This document shows, piece after piece, positions 8,952 through 22,656 of a DNA stretch of 64,000 bases (position 1 is the stretch's first letter; the number at the start of each line of letters is the position of its first letter). The position numbers and the translations under genes were made by a program. The notes beneath the pieces are model-generated. The model worked only from the letters and a program-made list of their open reading frames with translations. It had not been told where the DNA came from and made no database searches. Source of the DNA: Metabacillus bambusae (GTDB lineage: Bacteria > Bacillota > Bacilli > Bacillales > Bacillaceae); NCBI RefSeq assembly GCF_017497975.1, contig NZ_JAGDEL010000018.1, forward strand, positions 1 to 64,000. The letters run 5' to 3'.

Positions 8952-8979
8952 ATTATAACAGACTGATACAAGAATGCAA
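8952..8979 (-). promoter_or_regulatory. probable sigma-A promoter upstream of ssrA
   Basis: TTGCAT and TATAAT are separated by 16 bp on the minus strand, between smpB and ssrA. A second perfect TATAAT at 8813-8818 (with upstream TG) lies about 12 bp before the mature 5' end but has only a poor -35. Either or both could drive ssrA independently of the smpB transcript. Confidence 0.6.
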
Positions 8980-8996
8980 TTGTAAGGTTTTTCCTA

Positions 8997-9464
8997 CTAT
9001 TCCTTTTGACGTTCTCTAAAGGCACGTTCGATATCACGCTTAGCTTCTTTTTTCTTTAAATCCTCACGTTTATCGTATTTCCTTTTACCCTTACCAAGGC
9101 CTATTAACACTTTAGCATAACCATTTTTCAAATACATTTTTAATGGTACTAGTGCATAGCCTTCTTCTTTCGTAGCACCTATTAACTTTACAATTTCACG
9201 TCTATGCAATAAGAGCTTTCTTGTGCGTAATGGTTCATGGTTATAACGATTCCCCTGCTCATATGGACTAATGTGCATATTGTGCAAATATACTTCCCCA
9301 TGTTCCACTCGTGCGAAGGAATCCTTTAATTGTACTCGGCCATTACGTATTGATTTTATTTCAGTACCTTGAAGGACAATGCCGGCTTCATACGTTTCTT
9401 CAATTGAGAAATCATGATTAGCCTTTTTGTTTTGAGCTAATACTTTTCCAGTTCCTTTAGGCAT
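8997..9464 (-). CDS. smpB: SsrA-binding protein SmpB
   Basis: The 155-residue OB-fold protein starts [40 protein letters not shown]. It ends with the basic tail [27 protein letters not shown] that enters the decoding centre. SmpB binds the tRNA-like domain of tmRNA and is essential for trans-translation. It lies directly upstream of ssrA and downstream of rnr, the usual Bacillus order. RNase R, encoded next door, degrades the non-stop mRNAs released by this system. Confidence 0.97.
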   Translation of the reverse strand: MPKGTGKVLAQNKKANHDFSIEETYEAGIVLQGTEIKSIRNGRVQLKDSFARVEHGEVYLHNMHISPYEQGNRYNHEPLRTRKLLLHRREIVKLIGATKEEGYALVPLKMYLKNGYAKVLIGLGKGKRKYDKREDLKKKEAKRDIERAFRERQKE

Positions 9465-9590
9465 TGCTTGACCCTCCCTTTAATAGCTATTTCAGATAGC
9501 GATAAATTATATTTTAGCAAAAATTGGACTTTTCCTCAATATGTACGTGTTAATTCGAACAAAAACGAATGAAATGATTGAACTTAGATG

Positions 9591-9807
9591 GTTTTTTTTG
9601 CAATTTTGATCTTTTTTTTGCAACTTACTTGGTTTTTTTGCAAATTTAGGTTATTATTTTGTAACTTTCATTATTTTTTTTGCAATTTAGGTCATTTTTT
9701 TTGCAACTCCCAATAATTTGCAGCCACGGCAATTTTTTGTAGCTTCCAATGATTCTGCATACCCGACATTTTTGCAACTACCAATGATTTCGCAGCCCCG
9801 CCCATTT
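9591..9807. repeat. degenerate ~20-bp tandem repeats (TTTTTTGCAA type)
   Basis: Between smpB and rnr about eleven imperfect units of 17-25 bp occur in a row, each a T-run followed by GCAA or GCAG and a short variable part ending in CAATGA/TAGGT. Units become more degenerate toward 9807. There is no ORF on either strand. Their role is unknown; slippage-generated decay is possible. Confidence 0.7.
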
Positions 9808-9843
9808 TATTATCCAAAGTAAATTTGTTTTACAACTTAATGA

Positions 9844-9874
9844 GGGTCTGACACAAGTTGTCTGTGCCAGACCC
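9844..9874. terminator. GGGTCTG palindrome downstream of rnr
   Basis: GGGTCTGACACA / TGTGCCAGACCC forms a 12-bp stem with one mismatch, 15 bp after the rnr stop. The minus-strand side lacks a clear U-run. Similar GGGTCTGACAC palindromes recur in Bacillus intergenic regions, so it may be a repeat element or a weak terminator or mRNA 3' stabiliser. Confidence 0.5.
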
Positions 9875-9888
9875 ATCTTTTAAAATGA

Positions 9889-12246
9889 TCAAGCTTTCTT
9901 TTTCTTTTTCCGCTTCGCTTTCGGTGCATTTTCATAGTGCTTTTTCTTCTTTTTTCGTGGTGGACGTGTTGACCAGTCGCCATCCTTATCCTTTTCCTTA
10001 TCTTTTCCACTGCCGTTTCTGGTACCTTTTTGATTTGAATCTTTTCGACCTTTACCAGCTATGATTACCTTCGGCCTGTCCTTTGCTTGTGGTCTTCTTG
10101 TTCCCTTCATGCCAACGATCTCAAAGTCGATTGAGCGCTCTTCTTTATTGACATTTACGACACGGACCGTAGTTTCATCACCAATTCGATACACATTTCC
10201 AGTACGTTCGCCAATCATTGCGTAATGACGTTCATCATATCGATAATAGTCATCCGTCATATAGCTTACATGAACAAGACCTTCAATTGTATTTGGGAGC
10301 TCAACAAACATACCAAAGTTTGTAACTGAGCTGATCATGCCGTCATATTCTTCGCCAATTTTATCAAGCATGTATTCAGCCTTTTTCAACTCATCTGTTT
10401 CACGCTCTGCTTCAACCGCTCTTCGTTCCATATTTGATGCTTGTTCTGCAATGACAGGTAAGCTTTCTCCCCATCTTGAACGGGTCGCTTCATCGACTTT
10501 GCCTTCAATTAAGTATGTTCGAATTAAGCGATGAACAATTAAGTCAGGATAACGACGGATTGGTGAAGTGAAATGTGTGTAATATTCCGTTGATAATCCA
10601 AAGTGACCTAGGCTTTCTGGGTCATATTTTGCTTGCTTCATTGAACGAAGCATAACCGTTGATATAACCGTTTCCTCCGGTGTTCCCGCTACTTCCTCCA
10701 AAATATTTTGCAATGCTCTCGGATGGATTTCGTTAGCAGAACCTTTAACCGTGTATCCGAAATTTGTAATAAACTCTAGGAAACGCTGAAGTTTTTCAGT
10801 ATTCGGGTCTTCATGAATCCGATAAATAAACGGCACGTTCATCCAGTGAAAATGCTCGGCAACTGTTTCATTTGCTAATAACATGAATTCTTCGATCAAT
10901 CGTTCTGCAACCGAACGTTCTCGAATCACAACATCATGTGGGTGGCCTTCATCATTTACAAGCACCTTTGCTTCTTTAAAATCAAAATCTATTGCACCAC
11001 GGTTCATTCGTTTTGTACGTAGAATTTGTGCAAGTTCACCCATTTGCTCAAACATTGGTACAAGCTTTTCATACTTTTGTAAAAGTGCCTCATCACGATC
11101 TTCGAGGATTTTTTTTACATCAGAGTAGGTCATCCGTTCAGTCGTTTTAATGACACTTTGGAAGATCTCATGTTTTACAACCGTTCCTGCCTCATCGATT
11201 TCCATTTCACATGACAATGTTAGTCGATCTACCTTTGGATTCAATGAACATATTCCATTTGAGAGACGATGAGGAATCATTGGGATTACTCGGTCTACAA
11301 GGTACACACTTGTCCCACGCTCTAATGCTTCACGGTCAATTGGGGACTGCTCTGTTACATAATGACTTACATCGGCAATGTGAACACCTAGTTTGTAGTT
11401 TCCATTTTCTAATTTTTGAACGGTAACAGCATCATCTAAATCCTTTGCATCTGCTCCATCAATAGTCACAATTATTTCATTACGTAAATCACGGCGGTCT
11501 TTTAAATCTTCTTCTTTAATTGACTCTGGTACATCGTTTGCTTGTTGGATGGCTTCTTCAGGAAACGGACCTGGTAGTCCATGTTTATGAATAACAGATA
11601 AAATATCAACACCAGGGTCATTTTTATGACCTAAAATATCAATTACTTCACCTTCTGCACTCATACGTCCTTCAGGATAAGTTGTTAGTTTTACAACAAC
11701 TTTATGGCCCTCTACTGCCCCATTTGCAGCATTTTTGGGAATGAAAATATCATTGGCAATTTTTTTATCATCAGGAATAACAAAACCAAAATTTTTGCTT
11801 TCTGTATATGTCCCAACAATTTCTTTTACGCCTCGTTCTAAAATACGAATAATCGTACCTTCTTGACGTGATCCACCTGCAGACTTAGCGCTTACTCTTA
11901 CTAAAACAATATCACCATGCATCGCTGTTTTTAGTTCGGTAGGTGGGATAAATACATCATCTAAGCTAGTATCTTCAGGGTCTACGAAAGCAAAGCCTTT
12001 AGCATGACCGATAAGCTTCCCTTTTAATAAATTCATTTTTTCTGGTAAGCCATAACGGTTACTTCTCGTTCTAACGACTAATCCTTGATCCTCCATCGCT
12101 ACTAACGCTTTGACAAAATCTTTAAATTCAGCTGAGTCCTCTATTCCAAAGGCTTCCTCTAGTTCTTGAACGGTAAGAGGCTTGTATGCTTCTTCCTTCA
12201 TGAAAGCTAGTAGTTTATTGATATGTACTTGTATTTCTTGATCCAT
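9889..12246 (-). CDS. rnr: ribonuclease R
   Basis: The 785-residue 3'-5' exoribonuclease has the full RNB architecture. The N-terminal winged helix is at about 1-75, cold-shock domains ([17 protein letters not shown]…) at about 75-245, and the RNB catalytic core at about 260-590 with [13 protein letters not shown]. An S1 domain follows at about 630-715 ([26 protein letters not shown]) and a very basic C-terminal tail ends [10 protein letters not shown]. It degrades structured RNA and acts with tmRNA on non-stop messages. It lies 15 bp after est and upstream of smpB in the conserved order. Confidence 0.97.
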   Translation of the reverse strand: MDQEIQVHINKLLAFMKEEAYKPLTVQELEEAFGIEDSAEFKDFVKALVAMEDQGLVVRTRSNRYGLPEKMNLLKGKLIGHAKGFAFVDPEDTSLDDVFIPPTELKTAMHGDIVLVRVSAKSAGGSRQEGTIIRILERGVKEIVGTYTESKNFGFVIPDDKKIANDIFIPKNAANGAVEGHKVVVKLTTYPEGRMSAEGEVIDILGHKNDPGVDILSVIHKHGLPGPFPEEAIQQANDVPESIKEEDLKDRRDLRNEIIVTIDGADAKDLDDAVTVQKLENGNYKLGVHIADVSHYVTEQSPIDREALERGTSVYLVDRVIPMIPHRLSNGICSLNPKVDRLTLSCEMEIDEAGTVVKHEIFQSVIKTTERMTYSDVKKILEDRDEALLQKYEKLVPMFEQMGELAQILRTKRMNRGAIDFDFKEAKVLVNDEGHPHDVVIRERSVAERLIEEFMLLANETVAEHFHWMNVPFIYRIHEDPNTEKLQRFLEFITNFGYTVKGSANEIHPRALQNILEEVAGTPEETVISTVMLRSMKQAKYDPESLGHFGLSTEYYTHFTSPIRRYPDLIVHRLIRTYLIEGKVDEATRSRWGESLPVIAEQASNMERRAVEAERETDELKKAEYMLDKIGEEYDGMISSVTNFGMFVELPNTIEGLVHVSYMTDDYYRYDERHYAMIGERTGNVYRIGDETTVRVVNVNKEERSIDFEIVGMKGTRRPQAKDRPKVIIAGKGRKDSNQKGTRNGSGKDKEKDKDGDWSTRPPRKKKKKHYENAPKAKRKKKKKA

Positions 12247-12261
12247 GTAGTATCCTCCTTT

Positions 12262-13002
12262 TTACCAATCAAGGCTTTCTAGAAATTGGTAGACGTCTTC
12301 ATGCAGCTGGTCGCGTTCTTTATCAAGTGTAAGAACATGTCCAGACTCCTCATACCATTTTATTTGCTTTTGATCGGTTTCTACTTCGTTATATATAATG
12401 TTGGCACTATCGGTATTAATCATGTGATCATGTCTTCCTTGTGCGACAAACGTTGGGGAATAGATCATATCGACATTATTACGGACGTCTGCAATTAACC
12501 CCTGTAAAGCTTTTAATGTGTTCATCGGAGATTTCGCAAACTCTTCCATTTCTTCTTCAATTTTATCTGGTGATTTCCCTTCAAACTTTTTATAATTTCT
12601 CGCATACTCAAGAACACCTTGATACATTACTTCTTCGCTTTTTATATACATTGGAGCACACATTGGGACAATACCCTTTACAGGTACAGTGTAACCTAAT
12701 TTAAGGGAAAACACTCCGCCAAGTGATAAACCGCCTACTGCTATCTTTTCAAACCCCATATCCTTTAAGTGATCATAGCCTTGCTGGACATCTTGCCACC
12801 AATCCTTAGGACCTGTATGTACTAACTCTTCTGGGGGAACACCATGCCCCTTATATTGTGGTGCATGACAAGTATAGCCTCTTTCACTTAAATAACGAGC
12901 CAGCATCCGTACATCTGCTGTATTCCCAGTAAATCCATGTAATAATAAAACTGCTTTCTCTCCGCCCTCAAACGTAAACGGCTTTGGTAATACTCTTTTC
13001 AT
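12262..13002 (-). CDS. est: carboxylesterase (Est30/YvaK type)
   Basis: The alpha/beta hydrolase begins [26 protein letters not shown], with the oxyanion HGFTG. The nucleophile is in GLSLGG, the acid in the QGRHDHMI segment and the catalytic His in ESGHVLTLD. It closely follows the thermophilic Bacillus Est30 pattern, a short-chain carboxylesterase of unknown physiological role. I use ATG 13002 (246 aa), because AAGGAG lies 8 bp upstream of it; the in-frame TTG at 13020 would place that site inside the gene. It sits between secG and rnr as in other Bacilli. Confidence 0.95.
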   Translation of the reverse strand: MKRVLPKPFTFEGGEKAVLLLHGFTGNTADVRMLARYLSERGYTCHAPQYKGHGVPPEELVHTGPKDWWQDVQQGYDHLKDMGFEKIAVGGLSLGGVFSLKLGYTVPVKGIVPMCAPMYIKSEEVMYQGVLEYARNYKKFEGKSPDKIEEEMEEFAKSPMNTLKALQGLIADVRNNVDMIYSPTFVAQGRHDHMINTDSANIIYNEVETDQKQIKWYEESGHVLTLDKERDQLHEDVYQFLESLDW

Positions 13003-13169
13003 TCTTAGTAACTCCTTCAAAATAAAGATCTTTTAACTAGTTTATCCCACTTTAACTTGCAGTAGTACATCTTGTAATAGATGTTTCACTACGCTTAATG
13101 TCATATATCTATTTAAACAAACGTTTGATTTATAGCCAAAAGGTTTGCTTGAATTTCTTTCTAATAAAA

Positions 13170-13194
13170 AAAGAGCCTGATGCTCAGACCCTTT
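13170..13194 (-). terminator. intrinsic terminator after secG
   Basis: On the minus strand AAAGGGTCTGA and TCAGGCTCTTT form an 11-bp stem (two G·U pairs) with a 3-nt loop, followed by TTTTTTTATT. It begins 10 bp after the secG stop codon, so est is probably transcribed mostly from another promoter. Confidence 0.8.
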
Positions 13195-13204
13195 GTTTTA
13201 AAGA

Positions 13205-13438
13205 TTATTTAACGATATATGCTACCAAGATAGTCAAAATAAAGAATAGCACTGATAAAATAACTGTCGCACGGTGTAAAACTAAATCAAGACCACGAGC
13301 CTTTTGCTTACCAAAAAGCTGCTCGGCACCACCAGAAATTGCACCTGATAGACCTGCACTCTTACCAGATTGTAATAATACAACTGTAATTAAAGCGACT
13401 GATACTAAAACAAGTAGGATAATTAATGCTGTATGCAT
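13205..13438 (-). CDS. secG: protein translocase subunit SecG
   Basis: The 77-residue membrane protein has two transmembrane helices ([20 protein letters not shown] and [19 protein letters not shown]). They are linked by the conserved [21 protein letters not shown] loop. SecG assists SecYE-SecA protein export. The ATG at 13438 has AGGAGGTG 8 bp upstream; an in-frame upstream start would add ten unconserved residues and include that site. The gene is placed between eno and est, as in related genomes, apart from the inserted NERD gene. Confidence 0.95.
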   Translation of the reverse strand: MHTALIILLVLVSVALITVVLLQSGKSAGLSGAISGGAEQLFGKQKARGLDLVLHRATVILSVLFFILTILVAYIVK

Positions 13439-13563
13439 GAAAAACGACACCTCCTGATATACGCACAACTAGATAGTTTTAATGTATCATATCTATACGT
13501 AATTCACAATACAAGTTTAGGTTGTCTTCATGGATAGAAATTCGGAACCGACTATGTGGTAGG

Positions 13564-13660
13564 TTATCTTCTATTTTGGGGATTTATCTTCTATATTGGA
13601 GAATTTATCTTCGATTCTGGGGATTTATCTTCGATTTTTCGTTTTTATCGACTATTAGAC
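13564..13660. repeat. TTTATCTTCGATT-type short tandem repeats, copy A
   Basis: Four or five degenerate units of about 20-21 bp (TTATCTTCTATTTTGGGGA, TTTATCTTCGATTCTGGGGA and variants) lie just downstream of the NERD gene. The same unit reappears on the other side of that gene at 14718-14795. Confidence 0.75.
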
Positions 13661-13681
13661 AAAAATCGACAAAAAGGCTGA

Positions 13682-14638
13682 CTATAATTGATAGACCCGA
13701 TCTTTATTACTCCCTGTGTAACTGAGGTTCATTGATTTAAGTAGTCTATTCGCTGTTGCTGATGAGGTTATGTTCAAAAAACATCTCAGTTCAGAATTTG
13801 AAATTGTTGGTTTTAATAATAGTTTGTACTCTTTTAAGGCCTGAATGTGAGCCTGTTTATTTTTTCTATTACATTTTGGACAATGCCAGTTAGCCTTTAC
13901 TCGAATTAAGGGAAGGTAATTGCAACTTGGACATATCACTCCATTCAGAATTTCACTTTCAATTATTTTAAAGCGGTCTAAGATAGAAAATTCCGCTATA
14001 GTATGCTTTTTGAGCAATTTTCGAGAGATCTTTTTTAGTTCCTTTTCTTCAAGTTCTTGTGAAATGATGGATTGTGCTATTTGCATAATTTTAGCGGGAA
14101 GGTTTTCTTTGCGGATTACTTTGTGGTGAATTATTTGGTCTTGTGGAGAGGAGCGAATTACTGTAAATGAGTTGCTTATGACAACAATTGAGGTGATTTT
14201 CATTTCTTTTAAATTATTATTTACCAGCCATTCTTTTAATTGTGATTCTTGCCGTTCCAATTGTATTATCGGATATTGATATGCCTTTTCCGTTTGATCT
14301 TTTGTTTGAATCAGTTGTTTAAAGATCGGATCGAAGTAAATGGTTCCTGATATATTTTTCACCTCAATGATTATTGCAAATTTCCTAGTTAAGATAAGGG
14401 TATCAATTTGGAAGTAATGATTTTTACCTTTTAGCCTTATGTCATGGAAGATATAGTAGTCTTTTTCTTCAAGGAAACTTAGATAATAGTCAATAGCTTC
14501 TTCACCTTTGTAGCCAGCCATTCTTTTTTTCAAATCATCATTAATAATTGGGATTTTTGGATGTTTTAGAGGAAGTCTTAGAAGTAATGCTTCTAATTTT
14601 TCAATCGTAAGGGGGTATTCACGGTGTTTTAAGATCAT
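13682..14638 (-). CDS. NERD (nuclease-related) domain protein
   Basis: Of the 318 residues, about 40-150 form a NERD domain with the PD-(D/E)XK-like core: GYKGEEAIDYYLSFL, then FQIDTLILTRKFAIIIEVKN with the acidic residues and Lys expected of the fold. Near residues 235-260 is a zinc ribbon, CPSCNYLPL…WHCPKC. A short C-terminal region of about 50 residues follows. NERD proteins are common in Bacillus, and their activity is largely unproven. The gene interrupts the usual eno-secG neighbourhood and is flanked on both sides by the same short repeats, which suggests it was inserted as a unit. Confidence 0.85.
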   Translation of the reverse strand: MILKHREYPLTIEKLEALLLRLPLKHPKIPIINDDLKKRMAGYKGEEAIDYYLSFLEEKDYYIFHDIRLKGKNHYFQIDTLILTRKFAIIIEVKNISGTIYFDPIFKQLIQTKDQTEKAYQYPIIQLERQESQLKEWLVNNNLKEMKITSIVVISNSFTVIRSSPQDQIIHHKVIRKENLPAKIMQIAQSIISQELEEKELKKISRKLLKKHTIAEFSILDRFKIIESEILNGVICPSCNYLPLIRVKANWHCPKCNRKNKQAHIQALKEYKLLLKPTISNSELRCFLNITSSATANRLLKSMNLSYTGSNKDRVYQL

Positions 14639-14717
14639 TTTCTCACTCCATATTTTATTTTGTTAAACCCTTCGCCAATTCTTAAGGAAATCCTGCTACT
14701 TTTTATCCTCATTTATA

Positions 14718-14795
14718 GTTTATCTTCGATTTTGATGAGTTTATCTTCGATTTTTCAAATTTATCTTCGATTCTGGCAATTTATCATCGATTAGA
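14718..14795. repeat. TTTATCTTCGATT-type short tandem repeats, copy B
   Basis: Four units (TTTATCTTCGATTTTGATGA, TTTATCTTCGATTTTTCAAA, TTTATCTTCGATTCTGGCAA, TTTATCATCGATTAGACACA) lie upstream of the NERD gene in the same orientation as copy A. Both arrays end in a variant TTATC-GAxTATTAGAC/TTAGACA unit. Confidence 0.8.
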
Positions 14796-14830
14796 CACAT
14801 CCCATCAAAATTCGACAAAAACCAAAAACA

Positions 14831-14868
14831 GGATATTAAAAAAAAGGAACTGCCAAAGCAGTTCCTTT
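14831..14868 (-). terminator. terminator of the glycolytic operon
   Basis: The stem AAAGGAACTGC / GCAGTTCCTTT encloses a 4-nt loop. On the minus strand an uninterrupted run of about ten T residues follows. It begins 9 bp after the eno stop codon. Confidence 0.92.
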
Positions 14869-14876
14869 CCCAAAGC

Positions 14877-16169
<1,293 letters not shown>

Positions 16170-16183
16170 TTAATTTCTCTCCT

Positions 16184-18500
<2,317 letters not shown>

Positions 18501-18618
18501 CTATGACGAATTAACGTCACGATCAAAAATGAAGTAAAATGCTTGTGTAAAAATAATAGTCAAGATGTCGCGACTAATCTTGGTTTCTTATTTTACAAAC
18601 AAATTCGTATTCATTTTT

Positions 18619-19803
18619 TTATTTTTCATTTAACGCTACAACACCTGGAAGTTCTTTACCTTCCATAAATTCAAGAGAAGCTCCACCGCCTGTAGAAATA
18701 TGGCTCATTTTATCTGCCAACTCAAACTTTTCTACAGCCGCTGCTGAATCTCCTCCTCCGATTACGGAATATGTATCATTTGCTTCAGCAAGTGCTTCGG
18801 CAACAGCTTTCGTACCACCTGCAAATGCATCTAATTCAAATACACCCATTGGTCCGTTCCAAATAACTAATTTAGACTTTTTAATAACATCCGCATAGAT
18901 TTCTCGTGTTTTTGGACCTGCATCAAGACCTTCCCAATCACTAGGAATGCTATCGATTGGAACAATTTGAGTATTTGCATCATTTGAGAAATCATCTGCT
19001 ACAACAATATCAACAGGCACATAAAAATTTACGCCTTTTTCTTTTGCTTGGTCAAGGAATGATTTCGCTAAATCAACTTTATCTTCTTCTAAAAGTGATT
19101 TACCTACATCATGGCCTAATGCTTTGATGAATGTGTAAGCTAATCCTCCACCAATGATTAGGTTATCAACTTTATCTAGTAAGTGTTGAATAACACCAAT
19201 TTTATCCTTAACTTTCGCACCACCGATAATCGCTGTAAATGGGCGTTCAGGATTTGATAAAGCTTTACCTAATACTTCAAGCTCTTTTTCCATTAAGAAG
19301 CCTGCAACAGCTGGAAGATGTTTTGCAATTCCTTCAGTTGAAGCATGTGCACGGTGAGCAGCGCCAAATGCGTCATTAACATAAACATCTGCTAAGTCAG
19401 CAAATGCTTTTGCTAGTTCTGGGTCATTCTTTTCTTCACCAGGGTAGAAGCGAACGTTTTCTAATAAAAGAACGCCACCTTCTTCTAGCTTCGCAATTTC
19501 AGCTTTTACAGTTTCACCATAAGCTTCATCGGTTTTTACAACATTCTTACCTGAAAGCTCCTGTAGCTTTTCTGCCACTGCATTTAAGCGTAGCTCTTCA
19601 ACTACTTGTCCCTTGGGACGTCCTAAATGACTTGCTAATACGACCTTTGCACCTTGCTCAGTTAGGTACTCAATGGTAGGTAAAGCTGCACGAATACGTG
19701 TATCATCTGTAACTTGTCCATCCTTCATCGGAACGTTAAAATCAACGCGACAAAAGACGACTTTTCCTTTTACATCAATGTCTTTAACTGACTTTTTGTT
19801 CAT
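18619..19803 (-). CDS. pgk: phosphoglycerate kinase
   Basis: The 394-residue two-domain kinase makes ATP from 1,3-bisphosphoglycerate. [16 protein letters not shown] and HRAHAS define the substrate side. [17 protein letters not shown] and the GGGDSAAA nucleotide loop define the ATP side. A ribosome binding site GGAGGG precedes the ATG. Upstream, between gapA and pgk, lie a terminator-like hairpin and a dispersed palindromic repeat, so distal genes may be expressed below gapA. Confidence 0.98.
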   Translation of the reverse strand: MNKKSVKDIDVKGKVVFCRVDFNVPMKDGQVTDDTRIRAALPTIEYLTEQGAKVVLASHLGRPKGQVVEELRLNAVAEKLQELSGKNVVKTDEAYGETVKAEIAKLEEGGVLLLENVRFYPGEEKNDPELAKAFADLADVYVNDAFGAAHRAHASTEGIAKHLPAVAGFLMEKELEVLGKALSNPERPFTAIIGGAKVKDKIGVIQHLLDKVDNLIIGGGLAYTFIKALGHDVGKSLLEEDKVDLAKSFLDQAKEKGVNFYVPVDIVVADDFSNDANTQIVPIDSIPSDWEGLDAGPKTREIYADVIKKSKLVIWNGPMGVFELDAFAGGTKAVAEALAEANDTYSVIGGGDSAAAVEKFELADKMSHISTGGGASLEFMEGKELPGVVALNEK

Positions 19804-19827
19804 GAAAAGCCCTCCCTAATATGAAAT

Positions 19828-19942
19828 GCGTAAGCGCCTTGACCAGCTCCGACAAGCACAAGACAAGTCTACCAGAAAGGCGTTTTTTGCCTTTCAGGTA
19901 GAATTGGCTTGTGACTCGAGGAGCTAGGCGCTGAAGCTAGAC
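19828..19942. repeat. long palindromic dispersed repeat, copy 1
   Basis: A ~115-bp imperfect palindrome has outer arms GCGCCTTGACCAGCTCC / GGAGCTAGGCGC and inner arms TACCAGAAAGGCG / GCCTTTCAGGTA. It lies in the pgk-gapA gap. A related element occupies 52089-52209 and a half copy is at 52253-52280. It contains no ORF, and its RNA would fold into one long hairpin. Confidence 0.8.
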
Positions 19943-19986
19943 ACAAAAACTAAGTATCAAGCCTCTATGTCTTAAAAACAAAACAA

Positions 19987-20009
19987 GGAAAGGGGATGAT
20001 CCCCTTTCC
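19987..20009 (-). terminator. hairpin between gapA and pgk
   Basis: GGAAAGGGG / CCCCTTTCC encloses ATGA, and on the minus strand TTGTTTTGTTTTT follows. It lies 60 bp after the gapA stop and would attenuate transcription into pgk or stabilise the gapA 3' end. This fits the abundant separate cggR-gapA or gapA messages known from B. subtilis. Confidence 0.75.
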
Positions 20010-20070
20010 CCATTTTTTCATACATTTAAGTCTTATTCAATTAATTCTCTATCTGATAATTCTTTAAGAA

Positions 20071-21093
<1,023 letters not shown>

Positions 21094-21195
21094 TTAATTG
21101 TGTTCAATAGGTGATATACCTTTGAACGCTACATTACTAAGGTTGTTCAATTCTCAAAAAGTATTAAAGAAATGAACATATATAATCAGGGATAA

Positions 21196-22215
21196 TTAAT
21201 CCCTTATTAACTCATTTGCAGCACCTTCATCTGTTATTAAAACAGAGTCTAATGCTTGTTTCATATAGGCATTAATTGCCTTTGCCTTTGATGCTCCACC
21301 TGCTACCGCAATAACATTTGGCACTTCATCAATGTCTTCTAGCTGAATTCCGACTGTTTGAACCTTATGTACGATTTTACCCTCTTGGTCAAAATAATAA
21401 CCAAACGCTTCTGCTACGGCATTCCCTTTTTCGATTTTAAGGAAATCCTTTTCCGGAGTTCTCCGGCGTTCCGCCATCGTTTTAGCGTCTCCTATTCCAT
21501 GAATAACCATACTTGAGGATTTCATCATATCTAAGAGTTCTTTAATAGAAGGTTCTTCAATGATTGATAGATAAGCATCCTTACTAAGCTGATCTGGAAC
21601 GTGTAATAGTCGGTAATTTCCACTCGCACGCTCTGCCATCTTTGCACAGATTGTGTTCGCTTGATTCTCAACTGTTTCACCAAGTCCTCCACGTGCAGGA
21701 ACAAATAGAATTTCGCGATTTTTGCTATCTGGAGTCATCATTTCTGCAACAGCAGCAAGGGTAGTGCCTCCAGTAACAGCGACGATATTTTTTGCATCTA
21801 ATCGCTTTTTTATACATGATACACATGCTCTTCCCATTTCTTTTTGCACCCATGGAGATTGATCACTGTCACCCGAAACGACGATCACTTTGTTAAGATT
21901 AAATTTCTCCTTTAATGTATTTTCCAAAAGAGTCAATCCTAATACGTCTTTCATCATTTCTTCGAGAACAGTCAATAGAGATGTTCCGTCTTTCGTTAAG
22001 TTCATACCCGAAGTGTGAATTTCAATTAAATTCTGATCTTTCAGAAATTGAACTTCATTTCTTAGGACTCTTTCACTTAATCCTAGACTAATTGAGAGAC
22101 TTCTTCGTCCAATCGGCTGCATTAACCGAATGTATTGCAGAACTTGATAGCGTTTTTGCATAACCTGTAAAAGGTCAGGCAATAATTTCTTTTGTACTTC
22201 TATTAATGATTTCAT
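21196..22215 (-). CDS. cggR: central glycolytic genes regulator CggR
   Basis: This 339-residue SorC/DeoR-type repressor has an N-terminal winged helix at about 25-85 (YIRLMQPIGRRSLSISLGLSERVLRNEVQFLK) and a sugar-phosphate-binding domain. The latter carries AVTGGTTLAAVAEMM and FVPARGGLGE. CggR represses its own operon, and in B. subtilis fructose-1,6-bisphosphate relieves repression. Matching operator repeats are present upstream at 22242-22280. It is the first gene of the glycolytic operon, 117 bp before gapA. Confidence 0.97.
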   Translation of the reverse strand: MKSLIEVQKKLLPDLLQVMQKRYQVLQYIRLMQPIGRRSLSISLGLSERVLRNEVQFLKDQNLIEIHTSGMNLTKDGTSLLTVLEEMMKDVLGLTLLENTLKEKFNLNKVIVVSGDSDQSPWVQKEMGRACVSCIKKRLDAKNIVAVTGGTTLAAVAEMMTPDSKNREILFVPARGGLGETVENQANTICAKMAERASGNYRLLHVPDQLSKDAYLSIIEEPSIKELLDMMKSSSMVIHGIGDAKTMAERRRTPEKDFLKIEKGNAVAEAFGYYFDQEGKIVHKVQTVGIQLEDIDEVPNVIAVAGGASKAKAINAYMKQALDSVLITDEGAANELIRD

Positions 22216-22241
22216 CTTTGCTATCCCTTTCTGAGTCGATC

Positions 22242-22280
22242 TGGACTTTTAACGTCCCGCTATGACTTATTATGTCCCAC
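22242..22280 (-). promoter_or_regulatory. CggR operator (two direct repeats)
   Basis: On the minus strand GGGACATAATAAGTC and GGGACGTTAAAAGTC lie 21 bp apart. This matches the known CggR operator, which consists of two tandem GGGAC-N7-GTC-like half-sites. It lies between the predicted promoter and the cggR start, in line with the roadblock mode of repression known in B. subtilis. Confidence 0.88.
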
Positions 22281-22314
22281 CTACTCAAAAAAAAATCTCC
22301 CCTGCTACATCTTT

Positions 22315-22343
22315 ATTTTAACAGGGTAAAATTGCATATTCAA
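22315..22343 (-). promoter_or_regulatory. probable sigma-A promoter of the glycolytic operon
   Basis: TTGAAT (-35) and TAAAAT (-10) are 17 bp apart on the minus strand, with a TG one base before the -10. The transcript would start near 22307 and run through the CggR operator into cggR. Confidence 0.65.
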
Positions 22344-22361
22344 GGAATGTTTTACGACTTT

Positions 22362-22595
22362 TTAAAGTAACCGCTTTCTTATGTTATCTTTTTCCAATAT
22401 TCCATATGAAGCGATTTCATTATCGATTTTCACGACAGGAATCATAATTTGAAATAACTCCAAAAGTTCATCATCCTTATAAATATCCACTATATCATAT
22501 TCAAAAGGAATTTCTTTTTGAATGTCTTTTAAAATAACTAAGCCCTTATCACATAGAGAGCAATTTTCCTTTGAGTAGAAGATAACCTTTTTCAT
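22362..22595 (-). CDS. glutaredoxin-like thioredoxin-fold protein
   Basis: The 77-residue protein has a thioredoxin-type fold with a CSLC redox motif (FYSKENCSLCDKGLVIL) and a cis-proline context MIPVVKI. It belongs to the short glutaredoxin-like family often found between sigL and cggR in Bacilli. Its partner and substrate are unknown. AAAGGTTA precedes the ATG weakly. It shares its strand with sigL (62-bp gap) and is likely co-transcribed. Confidence 0.85.
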   Translation of the reverse strand: MKKVIFYSKENCSLCDKGLVILKDIQKEIPFEYDIVDIYKDDELLELFQIMIPVVKIDNEIASYGILEKDNIRKRLL

Positions 22596-22656
22596 GATTC
22601 ATTAACCCTTCCATTCTGTTGACTACTATATTAATTGCATGAATGTATTGCGATAA

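Noticed and set aside
13564-14795. Possible CRISPR array from regularly spaced ~20-bp repeats
   Set aside because: Units are contiguous and degenerate with no unique spacers of constant length, and there are no cas genes.
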